The notes under the pieces: generated by a model
Seen by the model: only the letters and a program-made list of their open reading frames with translations
Told to the model about the DNA's origin: nothing
Database searches by the model: none
Program-made: the position numbers and the translations under genes
From: Lunularia cruciata
Lineage: Eukaryota; Streptophyta; Marchantiopsida; Lunulariales; Lunulariaceae
DNA: 64,000 nt
Reading direction: 5' to 3'
Assembly: GCA_948567375.1 (NCBI GenBank)
Contig: OX419755.1
Span: forward strand, 37,887,001 to 37,951,000
In this document: positions 42,201 through 54,534 of the stretch, piece by piece
How the letters are laid out: every line of letters starts with the position of its first letter
How positions within the stretch are numbered: position 1 is the first letter of the stretch

Positions 42201-42623
42201 TGTAAAAGACCAAGAAGGGAAATAGGAGACTAGAAGACCAGAGAAGGATACCACATTGGGACTCTCAAATGAAGAAAACTTCAAATGCCTAGCATAAGCT
42301 TGCCTTTGGTTTTTATAGGAAACATCCAAGGCTCTTGGGAAGTTTTCAATGAAGCTTCCTACTAGAAGCTGGCTTCTTGGAGTGCAAGGTAAGCCAACCA
42401 AGAAGCTTCCTGCTAGGAGCAACTTACTTGGCATGCAAGGTAAGCTAGTTAGGAAGTTTCCCCTAGAAGCTACCTACTTGGCATACATGTTACTTGATGA
42501 TTGGAAGGTACCAAGAAGTTTCCTAGATGCTTCTAGAACATCGTTAGAGTTCTTGGCTAATTTGAATAATTTTCTAACTAGTTAACCTCTACCAACTCAT
42601 CTGCTAACTTCATATTGTTTACA
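42201..42623 (-). repeat. 3' LTR of chromovirus C1a
   Basis: The reverse complement starts TGTAAACAATATGAAG and ends CTTTTACA. It has multiple internal AAGCTTCCTA / TTGGCATGCAAG repeats typical of this LTR family. GGGAGAATA next to it on the internal side is a polypurine tract. Confidence 0.85.
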
Positions 42624-42639
42624 TATTCTCCCATCACTA

Positions 42640-43950
42640 GTTGCTGACATCCTCATCACCATGGAATCTTCAAACTCTTAGATGGTCATTTGTGCATTTT
42701 GGAGATGAGAAAGAGGCTCTCTTGTGACATCATAAAGGGGATACCCTTTACAAAGGACTTTGTACTTAGTGTGTCTTGGTGGCCATGTTGGATGCTCCAA
42801 TGTGTAAGGATATGATCAACTTCATACTCCGTGTGATTATTGACAAGGATGGGAGGAGAAGGAAGTTGGACACAACTGTAAAAGAAGATAGATTTAGAAA
42901 CAAAGGGTTTCAACTTTGAAACATGAAAGACAAGGTAGATTCACATATAATTAAGTAAGGCAAGTCAATAAGCAATAAGAGAAACAATTTGAGTAACATC
43001 AAATGGACTTATCCAATTAGGAGCAAGTTTACAACCTTGGGTATCAAATAGGAAAGGTAGTTTACTAGAAGAAAGTATGACCTTATGATCCAACTAAAAG
43101 GTGAGATCACAACGATGTTGATTAGCATATTGTTTTTGCCTATTCTAAGCAATGAGGAGATGAGACTTGGCTTGTTCTAAGGATTTAGATATTGTGGATA
43201 AGAAGGTAGAAGTATGAGGAACATGAGATGTTGGGAAAGCAAGAAATGAATTTGGAACAAGTGGGTCTTGGCCAACATAAGGAAGAAGAGAGAGAATTTG
43301 GTACTTGCCTACTTGGAGTTATTATAAACAAACTCAAAAACTGTAAGGCCAGCATCCCAATTGGTATGGTGAACATAGAAATATTATTAACAAAAACTTC
43401 TTTTTTTATTTTTTTTAAGAATTACAAAATATATCCTCCTAGGTGCAATTTTCATGTTTGGTTTGCATGTTTGGTTTTGCCCATCAATTTGAGTATGATA
43501 GGCTATAAACAAGCAAACTTAGTACAAAGTAGCTTGAAGAGTGCTTGCCAAAATTTACCAATGAAATGAGGATCACAGTCAAAGATGAGAACCTTTGGCA
43601 TCCCATGGTGCTTGAAGATAGTATCAAAGTAAATCTTGGCTAGCATAAGGGCATCCATGATATCCACAGTGGATGCCAAATGAATTTGCTTGCTAAGTTC
43701 ATCAACAAACACCACAATGGTGGTATGACCGTGATCAAAGATTGGTAAGTTGTGGGCTTCTTGAAGCTACATAAGCCGAAGGTCACCCATAGTTGGAACA
43801 TAGATCCGATTCTCACAAAATAGAAGGCACTCCTTGAGGGAAAATATATTGTACTCCTTGTCATGCACTACAAGATGAATTTGCATTAATTGAAAGAAGA
43901 GATCACATTGTAAAGCAACCTTGAATGCCATGTGTACCTTTGAGTTAGTT
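42640..43950 (-). pseudogene. Integrase and chromodomain of chromovirus C1a
   Basis: Integrase core text includes MVFVDELSKQIHLAS, then FDTIFKHHGMPKVLIFDCDPHF, given here as FDTIFKHHGMPK and VLIFDCDPHF. It keeps the first two acidic positions in degenerate form. The chromodomain lies at 42690-42880 in two frames: HTEYEVDHIL, then KYKVLCKGYPLYD and EPLSHLQNA. Chromodomains read methylated histone tails to target integration. Broken by stops and frameshifts. Confidence 0.75.
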
Positions 43951-44029
43951 AACACCATGGTGATTGCTACTACTATGTGTGATTTAGGAAAAAGCTTCAA
44001 ATCAAGATGTTGTGATAGGGCATTGGGAA

Positions 44030-45330
44030 TAATATGGAACCTACCAAGTTTATACTCAAGCTGGATGTCAACAAAAATTAGTTGTTCCTTCTACCAATGC
44101 TGTCTACTTTTCATGTGCTTCAAATGTAAGGTCTACAACAAAGGTTTTGTGATTGGTTTGCATGATCACTTATTTCCCCAAAAGATAATACCTCCATATC
44201 TTTGTAGCATATACTATTGCTAGTTGTTCTTGATCCCAAGTAGAGTAATTCCTTTTTGTAGTGTTTAGTTGGCAAGACACAAAGGCAATGGGATGTAACC
44301 TATTTGAAAACTACTACTCCAACAAAACTCTAGTGGCAAAGTTAGAATCATATGGTTGGAGGATAGGTCGTGAAGCCACCATTTGCTTTAGTTTCTTGGA
44401 TGCTTATTTGTGCTTGGTTTTTCATTGAAAGCTTGAGGTATTTCACAAGAGATCAATCAATAGTGTGGCCACATGAGCATAGTAGTGGATGAACAATCAA
44501 TGAAAACTTACCTATTCATTAAATGCCCACACTTTTATGGCATCCTTTAGAGTAGACCAATCAATAATGGCCTTGATTTCTCCTCTTCCATCTTGATCTT
44601 TTTGATGAGACTTATGACCCAAGAAGGAAAATTCATTTTTCCAAAAGGCACACTTTGACTTCTTACAATAAAATTCCATTGGTGTAGTCATTTTAGGACT
44701 TCTCAAACATGATTTTTGTGTTTTGCCTCTATCTTGTTATAGATTAAAATATCATCCAAGAACACCACCATGTACCAATCCAACACCCTATCCAACACTT
44801 GATTTATTTGATGAAATTGCCAAAGCATTAATGAGCCCAAAAGGTGAGACTCTTCATTCAAAATGCCCATACCTTGTGCAAAAGGTAGTCTTTTGCACAT
44901 CTTCCCTATCAATATGAATTTCTAATAGCCACTTTGAAGATCAAACTTGGATAAGTATTGTGCTCCACTCAATTGATCCAACAAGTCATCAATTTGAGGC
45001 AAAGGATACATGTTCTTCATAGTTTGTTTATTAATTTGCCATGGTAGTTAATAAAAAATTGAAGTCCTCCATCCTTTTTTGGTACAAAGAGTAATGGTAC
45101 TTCCCATGGAGATGTACTATCTTGTATAAAATCTTTCTCCAACAACTTGGTCAATTTTTTTGAAGCTCTTCTAACTCCTTTGGTGAGAGTTTATAGATTG
45201 GTCTACTCATAGGAGTACTACTTGGTAATAGCTCAATCTTGAAGGGCATACCTTGATCAAAAGGCATCTCCTTTGGGAAATCATCTAGAAACACATCTAC
45301 AAACTCCTAAAATATCTAATCAACCATTTT
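44030..45330 (-). pseudogene. Reverse transcriptase and RNase H of chromovirus C1a
   Basis: VLDWYMVVFLDDILIYNK at 44710-44790 contains the FLDD active-site box. NEFSFLGHK and KDAIKVWAFNE follow at 44510-44650. RNase H tail text reading QLEYKLG...IPNAL is near 44040-44090. The region 44900-45250 carries the upstream polymerase text ([11 protein letters not shown]-like) with frameshifts. Confidence 0.75.
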
Positions 45331-45559
45331 TTGATGAGACTTTTGGCCCTTATCAACTTCTCCTTGCACAATGGCTTAATTTACACTACAAAAATAAGAA
45401 TATCTTCCTCCAAAACTTGCTCCAATGTCTTCTTCCAAAACTACTATATGGCTACTTTATTAGCTCTATTGCTACTTTACTAATAAAATTTTCATCTTGG
45501 GACTGACTATTCTTAAGTGTCTTACTCAAAGGTACCAAATAACCTAATTGGTAATTCTT

Positions 45560-45960
45560 ACCTTGGTGTTGTATTTGAATTATCATAAGGTGCAATCAAA
45601 TTGAACCTTATGATGTTCAAGCCAGGGCAGCCCTGGAATGACATCATAATGTAGAGGCACTACTACAAACCTCATACACTCCAAAAAGTCTTTTCCAATC
45701 TTGAACGTAACAAGATGTGAAGTACCAAATGCATAACCCTTTTTAGCATCCACCACCATCAATCTACTTCCAAATATTGGCTTAATAGGAATATATAATT
45801 TCTTTGCTAATGCATGGACATGCAATTCTCTAAACTTCCAAAATCAACCAAAACCCTACAATCACAATCAAATGTTATACTTTGCAAGTGAAGTACACTT
45901 GCATAGGTCAAGCCATTAATCCCATTAGAACTAATCAGGTTTTGAGTAAGTGGCTTGATA
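45560..45960 (-). pseudogene. Protease region of chromovirus C1a
   Basis: An 80-residue frame (45583-45825) with LYIPIKPIFGSRLMV, ECMRFVVVPLHYDVIPGLPWL corresponding to the C-terminal half of gypsy proteases (YDVILGMPWL). The active-site DSGA text near 45850-45890 reads DFGS-like and is frame-shifted. Confidence 0.65.
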
Positions 45961-46036
45961 TCTCATGTTAGGATTCTTGATTTCTTTGATTGTCATACTC
46001 TACAAACTCCATTTGGATAATTTGTTGAGGTTGTCT

Positions 46037-46700
46037 ATTCTTGAATATACACTCAACAATGCAATGTCCAATTTGATAACAATAAAAAAATCAGCATTTT
46101 GTTACAGTCTATCTTTATTTGTAGTGCCAAGTAGTCTCCATTAGATGACATCAATCTCCATTAGTGTTGGCACTCTCACTTGTGTGTAGTGTGTTGGCAG
46201 GTTTTGTGATGGTTGAGGTCAAGACCAAGTTGTGACAACCAAGGAATTAAAGCACTCAACCAACTGCATGGCTTCTTCCAAGTGTTTGGGCTGCCATATG
46301 GTCACTTCTAATTTGGTGCGTGATTTCAAGCCCCTCACAAATTGATCCAAAGCTTCACTTTCTAATATCTATAAAATTTACATTATGGTACTCTAGAATT
46401 GAATGATGTAGCTCCTCATAAAACCAATTTGCTTCCCAATCTATCTTGTGCAATATTTATAGCTTCAAATCTCCCAATTATTATGCAGTTGAATTCTTCC
46501 CATGTTGAGTTTGGTGCAAAAAATTGCCATTGATCATGCTCCACTCAAATTGTCACCATAGTTTTGCCACTCCATCCAATTGCCTTGAGGCCAAAGGAAT
46601 TTATCTCCATTTTTTTACATAGCAATGGTAACTTTGGGCATAGCCACCATGGCTACTACTTCATCAAACTCTCTACAATTATCTAAGTTAACATGTAGAT
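46037..46700 (-). pseudogene. gag of chromovirus C1a
   Basis: Retrotrans_gag text at 46300-46600 in several frames. A zinc knuckle near 46040-46085 reads FYCYQIGHCIVEC, with the first Cys changed to Phe. Same family as the gag at 50138. Confidence 0.65.
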
Positions 46701-46900
46701 GCAATATGTCCATTTCTCTCCATAAGTTACAATAAAAAAGACCAATGGTTCATCAAATACGATGATTTTATTAAATTTTTTTTTTCAAAGCATAAAATGA
46801 TGAACTACAAGAAATGATGCTTGGGTAGTACATGGACAGAAATTTCCTAGTGGTTTGGGAGAAATGGATTTTATAGTCCATCAATTCTATTATTTTTATT

Positions 46901-46916
46901 CTTTCTCTAATACTAA
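46901..46916 (-). promoter_or_regulatory. Primer binding site of chromovirus C1a
   Basis: TTAGTATTAGAGAAAG follows the 5' LTR end on the minus strand and resembles TTGGTATCAGAGC, complementary to initiator tRNA-Met. Confidence 0.6.
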
Positions 46917-47398
46917 TGAAAAAGACCAAGAAGAGAAATATGAGAATGGAAGACCCTAGTAAAAGATCACACTGGGACTCTCAAATGAGTGAAACTCTAA
47001 ATGCTTAGCATAAACTTAGACTTTGGTGTTTATAAGAAACATATAAGGCTCTTGGGAAGTTCTCAAGGAAAATTCCTACAAGAATCTACCTTCTTGGAGT
47101 GCAATTTAAGCTAGCCGAGAAACTTCCAAAGAAGCTTGATCTTAAGAATCAGTGACTTGGCAAGCAAGCTAAGCTAGTTGGAAAACTTAAGAAGCTTCCA
47201 TCTAAAAGCTATCTACTTGGCATGTAGCTAAGGTAGTCATGAAACTATCCACTTGGTATACACATTACTCAATACTTGGAAGGTACCAAGAAGATTCATA
47301 ATTGTTTATAGAACATTCTTAGACTACTTGGGCTAATTTAGCTTATTTGTTAACTCATTAGTCTCTACTAGCTCATCTACCAACTCTATATTGTTCTA
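46917..47398 (-). repeat. 5' LTR of chromovirus C1a
   Basis: 482 bp, reverse complement starting near TAGAACAATATAGAG and ending GGTCTTTTTCA. It aligns with the 3' LTR with many differences, so the insertion is old. Confidence 0.85.
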
Positions 47399-47403
47399 TA
47401 AAG

Positions 47404-48747
47404 AGAAATAGAGTGCAAGAATTGAGGATGTTGGTGGTATATCAAGCTTGGCCACCTTATGATACTTTCAATCATTATTACTTGATTGTTGTTTATTTCA
47501 GTTGAATGGATTCTGTGCAAAAGCACTATAGAAATTTTTATAGAATGGTAGTCAAGTTGAAAATTGGATAGATGGTGCACAAAAGTGTTGCTTAAATTTT
47601 ATGAAATTGAGGTTAAATTGAGTTGGTGGATGTTCAATTTGAGGGTAAAGAGAAAAATTGGAGGCCATTGTTGTGCAATCTGAGCCCAAGAGGCAAAATT
47701 GGGATCAGATTTGGGAACCAATCCCCTGAAATTTGGGATTTGGAGCTAACCATCTCCTCAATTTGACTTGATTTGGTATTTGGCGGAAGATTTGGAGATC
47801 AACCAATTGTAGTAGAGGTCTATCAAAGTTGGTGGAAGTATGATTTGGAGGCCAATCTCAAGGTAGAGCAAGTACTAGAGGTGGGACAAAGTTAGAAAGG
47901 CATCTAGAGATCTTGAAGGGAGTTGGTGGTTGAGTTAGTTAAGGTTAGCTTGTTTGAAGAAGGTTCAAATTAGCAAGACAAAAGGCCTTATTTGGCCATG
48001 AAGATTATGCAAAATGGAGTTTGGACCCTAAATATTTAGTTCCTAGATTGGTGCTCTAGCCAATTGGTCTACCCTCACTTGTTGTCTTAGAGATTGGTAG
48101 ACTCATACCTATACCCAAGTAGTTTTGGTTAGGAAAGGTTTTGGTTAGGAAATTGATCCTATTCTTAGTGATCTTGGTAGCATAAGAATGATATATAATC
48201 CTATTATATCAAATGCCCAATAATGATAGAGTTGGTATGGTTTTGATTTGTGAAATGGAATGTTATTGTTGAGATATTTTATGATTGGAACCTCTCCATT
48301 TTGTGCTTCTTGTTTGTGTGTGATGCGTTGATATTCAGAGCATTTGTACTATGGTGTGCTCTTGGTATTGAGGTTGGAATGATAACAAATTAGACTATCT
48401 ATGTTTCTTTTTGGTAGGATAAGAAATGATGACCTACAAATCATGAGTGTGTGTTGTGATGGAAAATTATAGGTTGCATTTTCTCCTAGTGTAGTTATCA
48501 TAATTAGAGTTACAATAGTGGGTGGCATTTGGTTGGTGGGAATACTTGGTGGTTACAATTGTGGTTTGGGATAGATTATCACAACAAAGTTTTGCAATGA
48601 ATCTAGGAGAGATTTTGTTGTAGCATGCAATGGGTATACACAGAGTGGTCCTCAATATTAGCCCATATCTCAAGTCCTAACAAGGAGGGAGATTGATTTT
48701 GGTTAGGAGTTTAATACAAGAGTTGATTCAATTGAAAGTGTACATTG
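47404..48747 (+). other. Leader of gypsy copy 2
   Basis: Aligned with 19740-21226 plus 21915-22040 of copy 1: GTTGGTGGTATATCAAGCTTGG near the start, TAGTTCCTAGATTGGTGC, GAGGGAGATTGATTTTGG, and TTGATTCAATTGAAAGTG at the end. It has no solo LTR at the site occupied in copy 1. The gag ATG equivalent is ACA here. Confidence 0.75.
48743..48747 (+). repeat. Target-site duplication CATTG, left
   Basis: Perfect match to CATTG at 56216-56220, framing chromovirus C1b. Confidence 0.9.
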
Positions 48748-49198
48748 TGTAACAATATGGAGTTTCCAACAAGTTAATCAAGACTAATGAATTAGAAAAT
48801 AGGCCAAATTAGCCTATAATATTCTAGAAGTATCTAAGAAGCTACTTGGTACCTTCCTAGTATTGTGTAACATGTATGCCAAGTGGCAACTTCTAGCATG
48901 AAGGTTCCTTAGTACCTTAGCTTGCACCCCAAGTAGGTAGCTTTTAGGGAAGCTTCCAACTAGCTTAGCTTGCATGCCAAGTAGACAATTTCTAGAAAGA
49001 AGCTTCTTGACTAACTTGGCTTGCAATCCAAAAAGATGGCTTTAGGAAGTTTCTCAAGAGCCTTGTATGCTCCCTATAAGTACCAAAGCCCAAGCTCATG
49101 CTAGGCATTCAAATTTTCCTTCATTCAAATGTCTCAATGTGATCTTCCATTCTGGTTTTCCATTCTCCTATTTCTCTCCTTGGTCTTGGTCTTCTACA
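48748..49198 (+). repeat. 5' LTR of chromovirus C1b
   Basis: TGTAACAATATGGAG to GGTCTTCTACA, 451 bp. It contains four or so imperfect repeats built on AAGCTTC and TTGCATGCCAAGTAG. Confidence 0.9.
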
Positions 49199-49211
49199 TT
49201 GGTACCATAAT
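49199..49211 (+). promoter_or_regulatory. Primer binding site of chromovirus C1b
   Basis: TTGGTACCATAAT directly follows the LTR, a decayed form of TTGGTATCAGAGC. Confidence 0.55.
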
Positions 49212-49298
49212 AGAAACAAGATAGATGGAATTTATGGACCACCAAACTATTGAGATTTTCATGTCCATGTACTACCCAAGCATCATTTCACTCAATAA

Positions 49299-49987
49299 TG
49301 TAACACCCATTTGTGCATGTATGTGCTCTTATGATATTTAGTTTGGTATTATAAGTACTTGAGAGATAGTATGTATATAGAGATAAGTATGGTTCTACAT
49401 TAGTTATGATTAGTTAAAGTTAGTCATAGCTAAAATAGAGGTAGCTTTACTTTAGAGAAAGTGAAAAAGATGAGCACCACTATTTTGGATTCTAGTGTGT
49501 TGATTTGGTATTATTCCCAGGTCTTTGGCTTTGAGGAAAGAGTTATGAACTCTTGGACCCACAAACCTTTTTGTTTTGAATTCTTCTATAGTCCAAGGAT
49601 AGCCCATGTGAAGGAATCCTTGACTAAGTGGTTGGGTCAAGATAAGACCACATGCTTAGAGGAATATGCCCATGTAGATAGATATTCCTTTCTACTTTTT
49701 GACTTTACTTGACTTTTAGCCTAGTAACTTGAGTTACTACACTATATAGTAAATTTAATGCATAACTATTTCACATTTATATAAATAAGGGGTGAGGAGG
49801 TACTCGTCATCCTTTCATTTGCAACTATCTATCTCATTGATATCTCTAGTGAGCAATGTCTTGAGTCTTGGAATGTTAGCCTTGGAGGAGTATGATGGAG
49901 TTGGGGCTCCTTGCCTTCTTAGTCCATGGTGCGCTACCATAGTAGCCATCAGAGGTTCATCCTGAGTGAGAGACAAGCCGGCTCACA
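49299..49987 (+). repeat. Solo LTR (family of 21227-21914) in the C1b leader
   Basis: TGTAACACCCATTTGTGCATG to GCCGGCTCACA. It contains a TATA box at 49778-49787. No internal region accompanies it. A target duplication could not be matched. Confidence 0.8.
49778..49787 (+). promoter_or_regulatory. TATA box in solo LTR
   Basis: TATATAAATA, followed by AGGGGTGAGGAGG. The paralogous LTR at 21227 has TATATAAACA on its own sense strand. Confidence 0.65.
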
Positions 49988-50137
49988 TTACATCATCTCA
50001 CGCTTTGGGTAAAATTTTCTAAATGTGATCACCTTGTTTGATTAACCCTTAGACATTTGATTGTAACTTATAGAGAACAGTGTTACATCTATGTGTTAAC
50101 TTAGATCAACTATAGATAGTTTGATAGAGTATTATTC

Positions 50138-50740
50138 ATGGCAGCAATGCCCAAGATTATCATTGCCATGTGGCAACATATTGAGCACCTTACTCGATTG
50201 TTGGAAGAACAAGATCATCAACAAGAGCATGTAAAGAGAGTACTATTTTGAGAAGGGGAAGAGAAAATCCAATTTCCAAAGCCCAAGGTATTTGAAAGAA
50301 AGAATCTTTCAGGTAAAGTTTAAGAATTTTTTTTTGATTGTGGATGTTATTTTGAAGCTACAAATCTTCAAGATGAACAGAAATAAATACTCTTGGCTTC
50401 CAACCAATTGGATGGAGTAGCAAAACTATGGTGGCGGTTCCAAGTGGAGCAAGCTAAATGGCAATTTGTTGCACCAATCTTTACATGGGCAAAATTCAAC
50501 TATACAATAATTGGTCAATTCCAAGCTATAAATGCCACACAAGCTGCACAAGATAGGTTGGTAGATTTGAAATAGATTGGCTTTGTAAGAAGTTACATCA
50601 CACAATTCCAATACACCATCATGTAAATTCTAAATATATTGGAAGGTGAAGCTCTAGATCAATTTGTGAGGAGCTTGAAGTCATAAACCAAATTAAGGGT
50701 GATTATGTGAGAGCCAAAATACTTGGGGAAGCCATGTAGT
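50138..50740 (+). pseudogene. gag of chromovirus C1b
   Basis: Starts MAAMPKIIIAMWQHI. Then come VFERKNLSGK, LASNQLDGVAKLWWRF, FTWAKFNY and AQDRLVDLKQ-like text, and EALDQFVRSLKS. These are the hallmarks of a Ty3/gypsy capsid domain. It has several TAG/TAA stops and no clear zinc knuckle before the next insertion. Confidence 0.8.
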
Positions 50741-50894
50741 TGGTTGAGCACTTTGATTCCTTGGTTGCAACAAATTGGTCTTGACCTTGACCTCAACCTC
50801 CACAAAATCTACCAATGCACTACACAAGAGTGGAGGAGCTGGCACCAATGGAGATTGATGCCATCCAACAAAGATCACTTGGCATTGCAGATAG

Positions 50895-51290
50895 AGGGGG
50901 GGGGGGGGGGTGGGGGAATTTGCACATTTTTTATACCTAATTCATCCGTTTAGGCCTCCAAAGTTTTCAAGCTTATTATGGTTTCTGTCCCATTAGTATA
51001 AGTGCTCTTTTGGTGATACCTCTACCTGATCTAATTTTTCCATTATATGTACCATCTTTCCAGATGTCACCAACCCAAATTCTACCTTTAGATCATATAT
51101 GTAGCTATTGATTCTAAAGTCTTCAAGCATATTTTGGTTTCTGGCCTATTAGTAAACTACTCTTTTGGTGATACCTCTGTCTGATCTACTTATTACATCA
51201 TGTATAACATCCTCCCATATGTTACCAAATCAAATTTTATCTTTAGATCATATGTCTAGCTATTGGTATTACATATAGTAAGAGATTTTG
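50895..51290 (-). repeat. Truncated LTR of the right-edge chromovirus family, with internal duplication
   Basis: The plus strand shows CCTAATTCATCCGTTTAGGC and onward, matching 61575-61770. A ~170-bp segment (TTTTCAAGC ... ATATGTAGCTATTG) is repeated directly. It ends GGTATTACA like the other LTR. The left edge abuts a run of 13 G at about 50897-50909, so about 400 bp of the LTR are missing. Confidence 0.75.
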
Positions 51291-51699
51291 AGCCGCTCAC
51301 TAGGAACTTGATTAGTTCCATGAAGGCTTGGCTTAGGCAAGTTTGCTTCACTTGCAATATGTATGATATCTAATTGTGGTTGTAGGACAATGTTCAATTT
51401 GATTGAAACCGATGAATAATTCAAGTACAACGCCAAGGTAGAAATTTTTTATAAGGTTGTCTGACACCTTTGAGTAAGACACCTAAGAATAGTTAGTCCT
51501 AAGAGGAGCAGAAAGCAACCATAGAGCAAGCTTTGAAAGAAGATAAGTCCCAAGATGGGAGGTTTGTTGGTAAAGCATCCATAGAGCAAGCTTTGGAGGA
51601 AGATAAGTTTATTTTTGCGGTATGGATCAAGCCTAATGTGCATGGAAGATCTAAAGAGGATCAAAAGCCTCATCAAGCAATGGTTGAAAAAATAGTCCA
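51291..51699 (+). other. Decayed protease/linker part of C1b
   Basis: No clear protease. A ~60-bp direct duplication (AGCAACCATAGAGCAAGCTT / AGCATCCATAGAGCAAGCTT) lies at 51505-51600. Confidence 0.5.
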
Positions 51700-53020
51700 A
51701 GAGTTTTAAAATGTATTTTTGGATGATCTACCAAAGGGATTGCCCTCCAATCATGGTATATCTTTCAAGATTGAGTTATTGCTAGAAAGTACTCTAGTGA
51801 GTAGACCAATCTATTGGCTCTCACCTAAGGATGAGCATTGATTAGTCTTTTGATTTCATACAACATAGTACATCTCCTTGGAGAGCACCGGTACTATTTG
51901 TTCCAAAGAAGGATGGGGGACTTTTCTTATGTATTGATTATTGTGACCTCAACAAAAAAACAATGAAGAATGCATATGCCTTGCCTCAAATTGATGACTT
52001 GCTCCATCAATTGAGTGGAGCTCAATACTTTTGCAAGTTAGATCTTTGTAGTGGCTATTGGCAAATCCTTGATAGGGAGGATGTGCAAAAGACTACCTTT
52101 TGCACATGGTATAGGCATTTTGAGTGGAGAATTCTACCTTTTGGGCTCATTAGTGCTCCAACAATCTTCATGGATCAGATGCATTGGATGATGTATGGGC
52201 TATTGGATTAGTATATGGTTGTATATGTAGATGACATTTTAATCTATAGCAAGTTAGAGGCAAAATATGAAAATCACATGCAAGAAGTCTTAAGATAACT
52301 ACTTTAGTGGAAGTCAAAGTGTACCTTTTGGCAAAAGGAAATTACATTCTTGGGTCACAAGATCTCATCGGAGGGGATAAAGATGGAAGAGAAGAAAATT
52401 GAGTCCATTATTGATTTGCCTACTCCAAAGGATGCAATATATGTATGAGCATTTAATGGATTGGTAAGTTTCTACCAATGGTGCATCCACTACTATGCTC
52501 ATGTAGCCGTACCATTGATTGACATCTCAGGGAAAAACTCAAGCTTTTAGTGGACCACCAAGCACAAAGAAGCATTCCAAAAGCTGAAATATATGGTGTC
52601 TTCAAGACCCATTCTTCAACCATATGACCCTCAACTACCTTGTGTGGCTGATTTCAATGCTTTTAACTTTGCAATTGGAGCTTTGTTGTAACAAGAATTC
52701 CCAAATGGGTTACATATATTGCCTTTGTGTCTCAACAACTAAATATCATAGAAAAGAATTACTTTGCTTGAGATTGGGAACAACTAGCAATGGTATATGC
52801 TACCAAGGTATGGAACCACTATCTCTTGGGGAAACAAGTGATCATGCAAACAAATCACAAACCCTTGTTGCAGACATTACAATTGGAACACATGAAGAGT
52901 CAATATCATCAATGGGAGGAACAATTACAATTGTTTGACATTAAACTTGAGTATAAATCTAGTTGGTTCCATGTCATCCCCAATGCCCTATCAAGACAAA
53001 CTGATTTGAAGTCTCTTCCT
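51700..53020 (+). pseudogene. Reverse transcriptase and RNase H of chromovirus C1b
   Basis: FLDDLPKGLP (51718), SPWRAPVLFVPKKDGG (51885-51930), [44 protein letters not shown] (52125-52170), then TAG and YMVVYVDDILIYSK (52213-52250; YVDD box), TFLGHKISSEGI (52345), LVSFYQWCIHYYA, PLLQTLQLEHMK and QWEEQLQLFDIKLEYK (52860-52950), IPNALSRQ. Most of the enzyme is visible but cut by stops and frameshifts. Confidence 0.85.
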
Positions 53021-54490
53021 CTTATCAAATCAACAATTATAATGGTGTCAATCAACTCCAAAGTCCAAATTGAGTTAAGGATAGCTTTACGACATGATCC
53101 CCTCTTTCAGATGGTCTAGGATCATCTTGTAGCATGCAACAAGGAGTACAACACCTTCTCCTTCAAGGAAGGCCTTTTTCTCTGAGGATCAGATTTATGT
53201 TCTAGCTAAGGGTGATTTTTGACTTGTGTGCCTTCAAGAAGCCCATGACTTACCAATCACTAATCAGATGGGTATGGACAAGACCTTGGGTACCCTCCAA
53301 CACCAATGGTGGTAGCCCAACATGGCACAAGATGTTTGAGAGTTTTTCCAATCTTGTGAGAGCTGCCAATGCAACAAGGTCAACAACTAGAAACTAAGTG
53401 GACTCCTTCAATCACTCCCCATCCTCTTTGCTCGATAGGAACACATGAGCTTAGATCTCATCACAACCTTGTTCAAGACAAAGCAAGGTCACATAACAAT
53501 TGTGGTGTTTGTGGATAAGCTTAGTAATCAAATCTATTTGGCACCAACCTTTGATACCATGGATGCTCCAACATTGGCACAAATCTAATTTGACAATGTC
53601 TTCAAGCATAATTGATGCCTCGTGTTCATCTCTAACTATTATCCTTGATTCATTGAAAATTTTGGCAAGCACTCTTCCAAATACTTTGCACCAAGCTTGC
53701 TTTGTCCATGGCTTATCATCCTCAAACTGATGGACAAACCAAATGTGCAAATTTTACCTTGGAGGATATGCTTTATGCCTTTTTCAATGTTCACCATACC
53801 AACTAGGATGAATGTCTTGCAACTATTGAGTTTTCATTCCAAATAGGCAAGCACCAGATTTTTTCTTTTCTTCCTTAATTTGGCCAAGATTTACTTGTTC
53901 TAGATTCTCTTCCTGCTCATCCTCAATCTCATGTCTCTCATACTTTCATCTTCTTGTCCACCATATCTCAATCCCTCCAATAAGCCAAATCTCATCTCCT
54001 TGTTGCTCAAAATCATCAAAAAAATATGCAAACCATCATTGTTGTGATCTCACCTTTTGACTTGGTGATAAGATCATGCTCTCCTCTAGTACCCTAACCC
54101 TGTCACTTGATACCCTAGTCTATAAACTTGCTCCTAATTGGATGTGACCATTTGATGTCATCCAAATCATTTCTCATGTTTCTTATTGATTGACTTGCCT
54201 TGCCTTATCATATGCGCATCCACCTTATCTTTCATGTTTCCAAGTTGAAACTAGTTATTCCTAATCCATCTTCTTTATCCTCTTGTATCCAACCTCCTCC
54301 TCTTCCTATCCCTATCAATGATCATAAGGAGTATGAAGTTGATTGTATCCTTGCACATTCCACATTCAACAAGTCCACCAACAACATACAGAGTACAAAG
54401 TCCTTTGGAAAAGATATCTACTCCATGATACTACTTGGGAGCCTCTTCCTCATCTCCAAAATGCACAAATGGCCATCTAGGAGTTTAAAG
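53020..54490 (+). pseudogene. Integrase and chromodomain of chromovirus C1b
   Basis: Integrase pieces: zinc-module text near 53250-53360, FWQALFQILCTKLALSMAYHP (cut as FWQALFQILCTK and LALSMAYHP) with QTDGQTKCAN at 53660-53745, and LPYHMRIHLIFHVSKLK at 54200-54250. Chromodomain: HKEYEVDCILAH at 54320-54355, then in another frame EYKVLWKRYLLHDTTWEPLP (54388-54447) and HLQNAQ. The aromatic-cage positions of the chromodomain appear partly kept. Confidence 0.8.
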
Positions 54491-54534
54491 CTTCAACAAT
54501 GATGAGGACGTCACCAAGTAATGGTTGGAGAATA

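Larger units (their letters stand above)
42201..47398 (-). mobile_element. Chromovirus C1a (Ty3/gypsy with chromodomain)
   Basis: Complete LTR-to-LTR element read leftwards: 5' LTR 46917-47398, gag about 46040-46700, protease 45560-45960, reverse transcriptase 44500-45330, RNase H 44030-44500, integrase 42900-43950, chromodomain 42690-42850, 3' LTR 42201-42623. Flanks CAAGG (42196-42200) and TAAAG (47399-47403) could be an eroded 5-bp target duplication. It is inserted in the gypsy copy 2 leader, whose text resumes at 47404. Confidence 0.85.
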
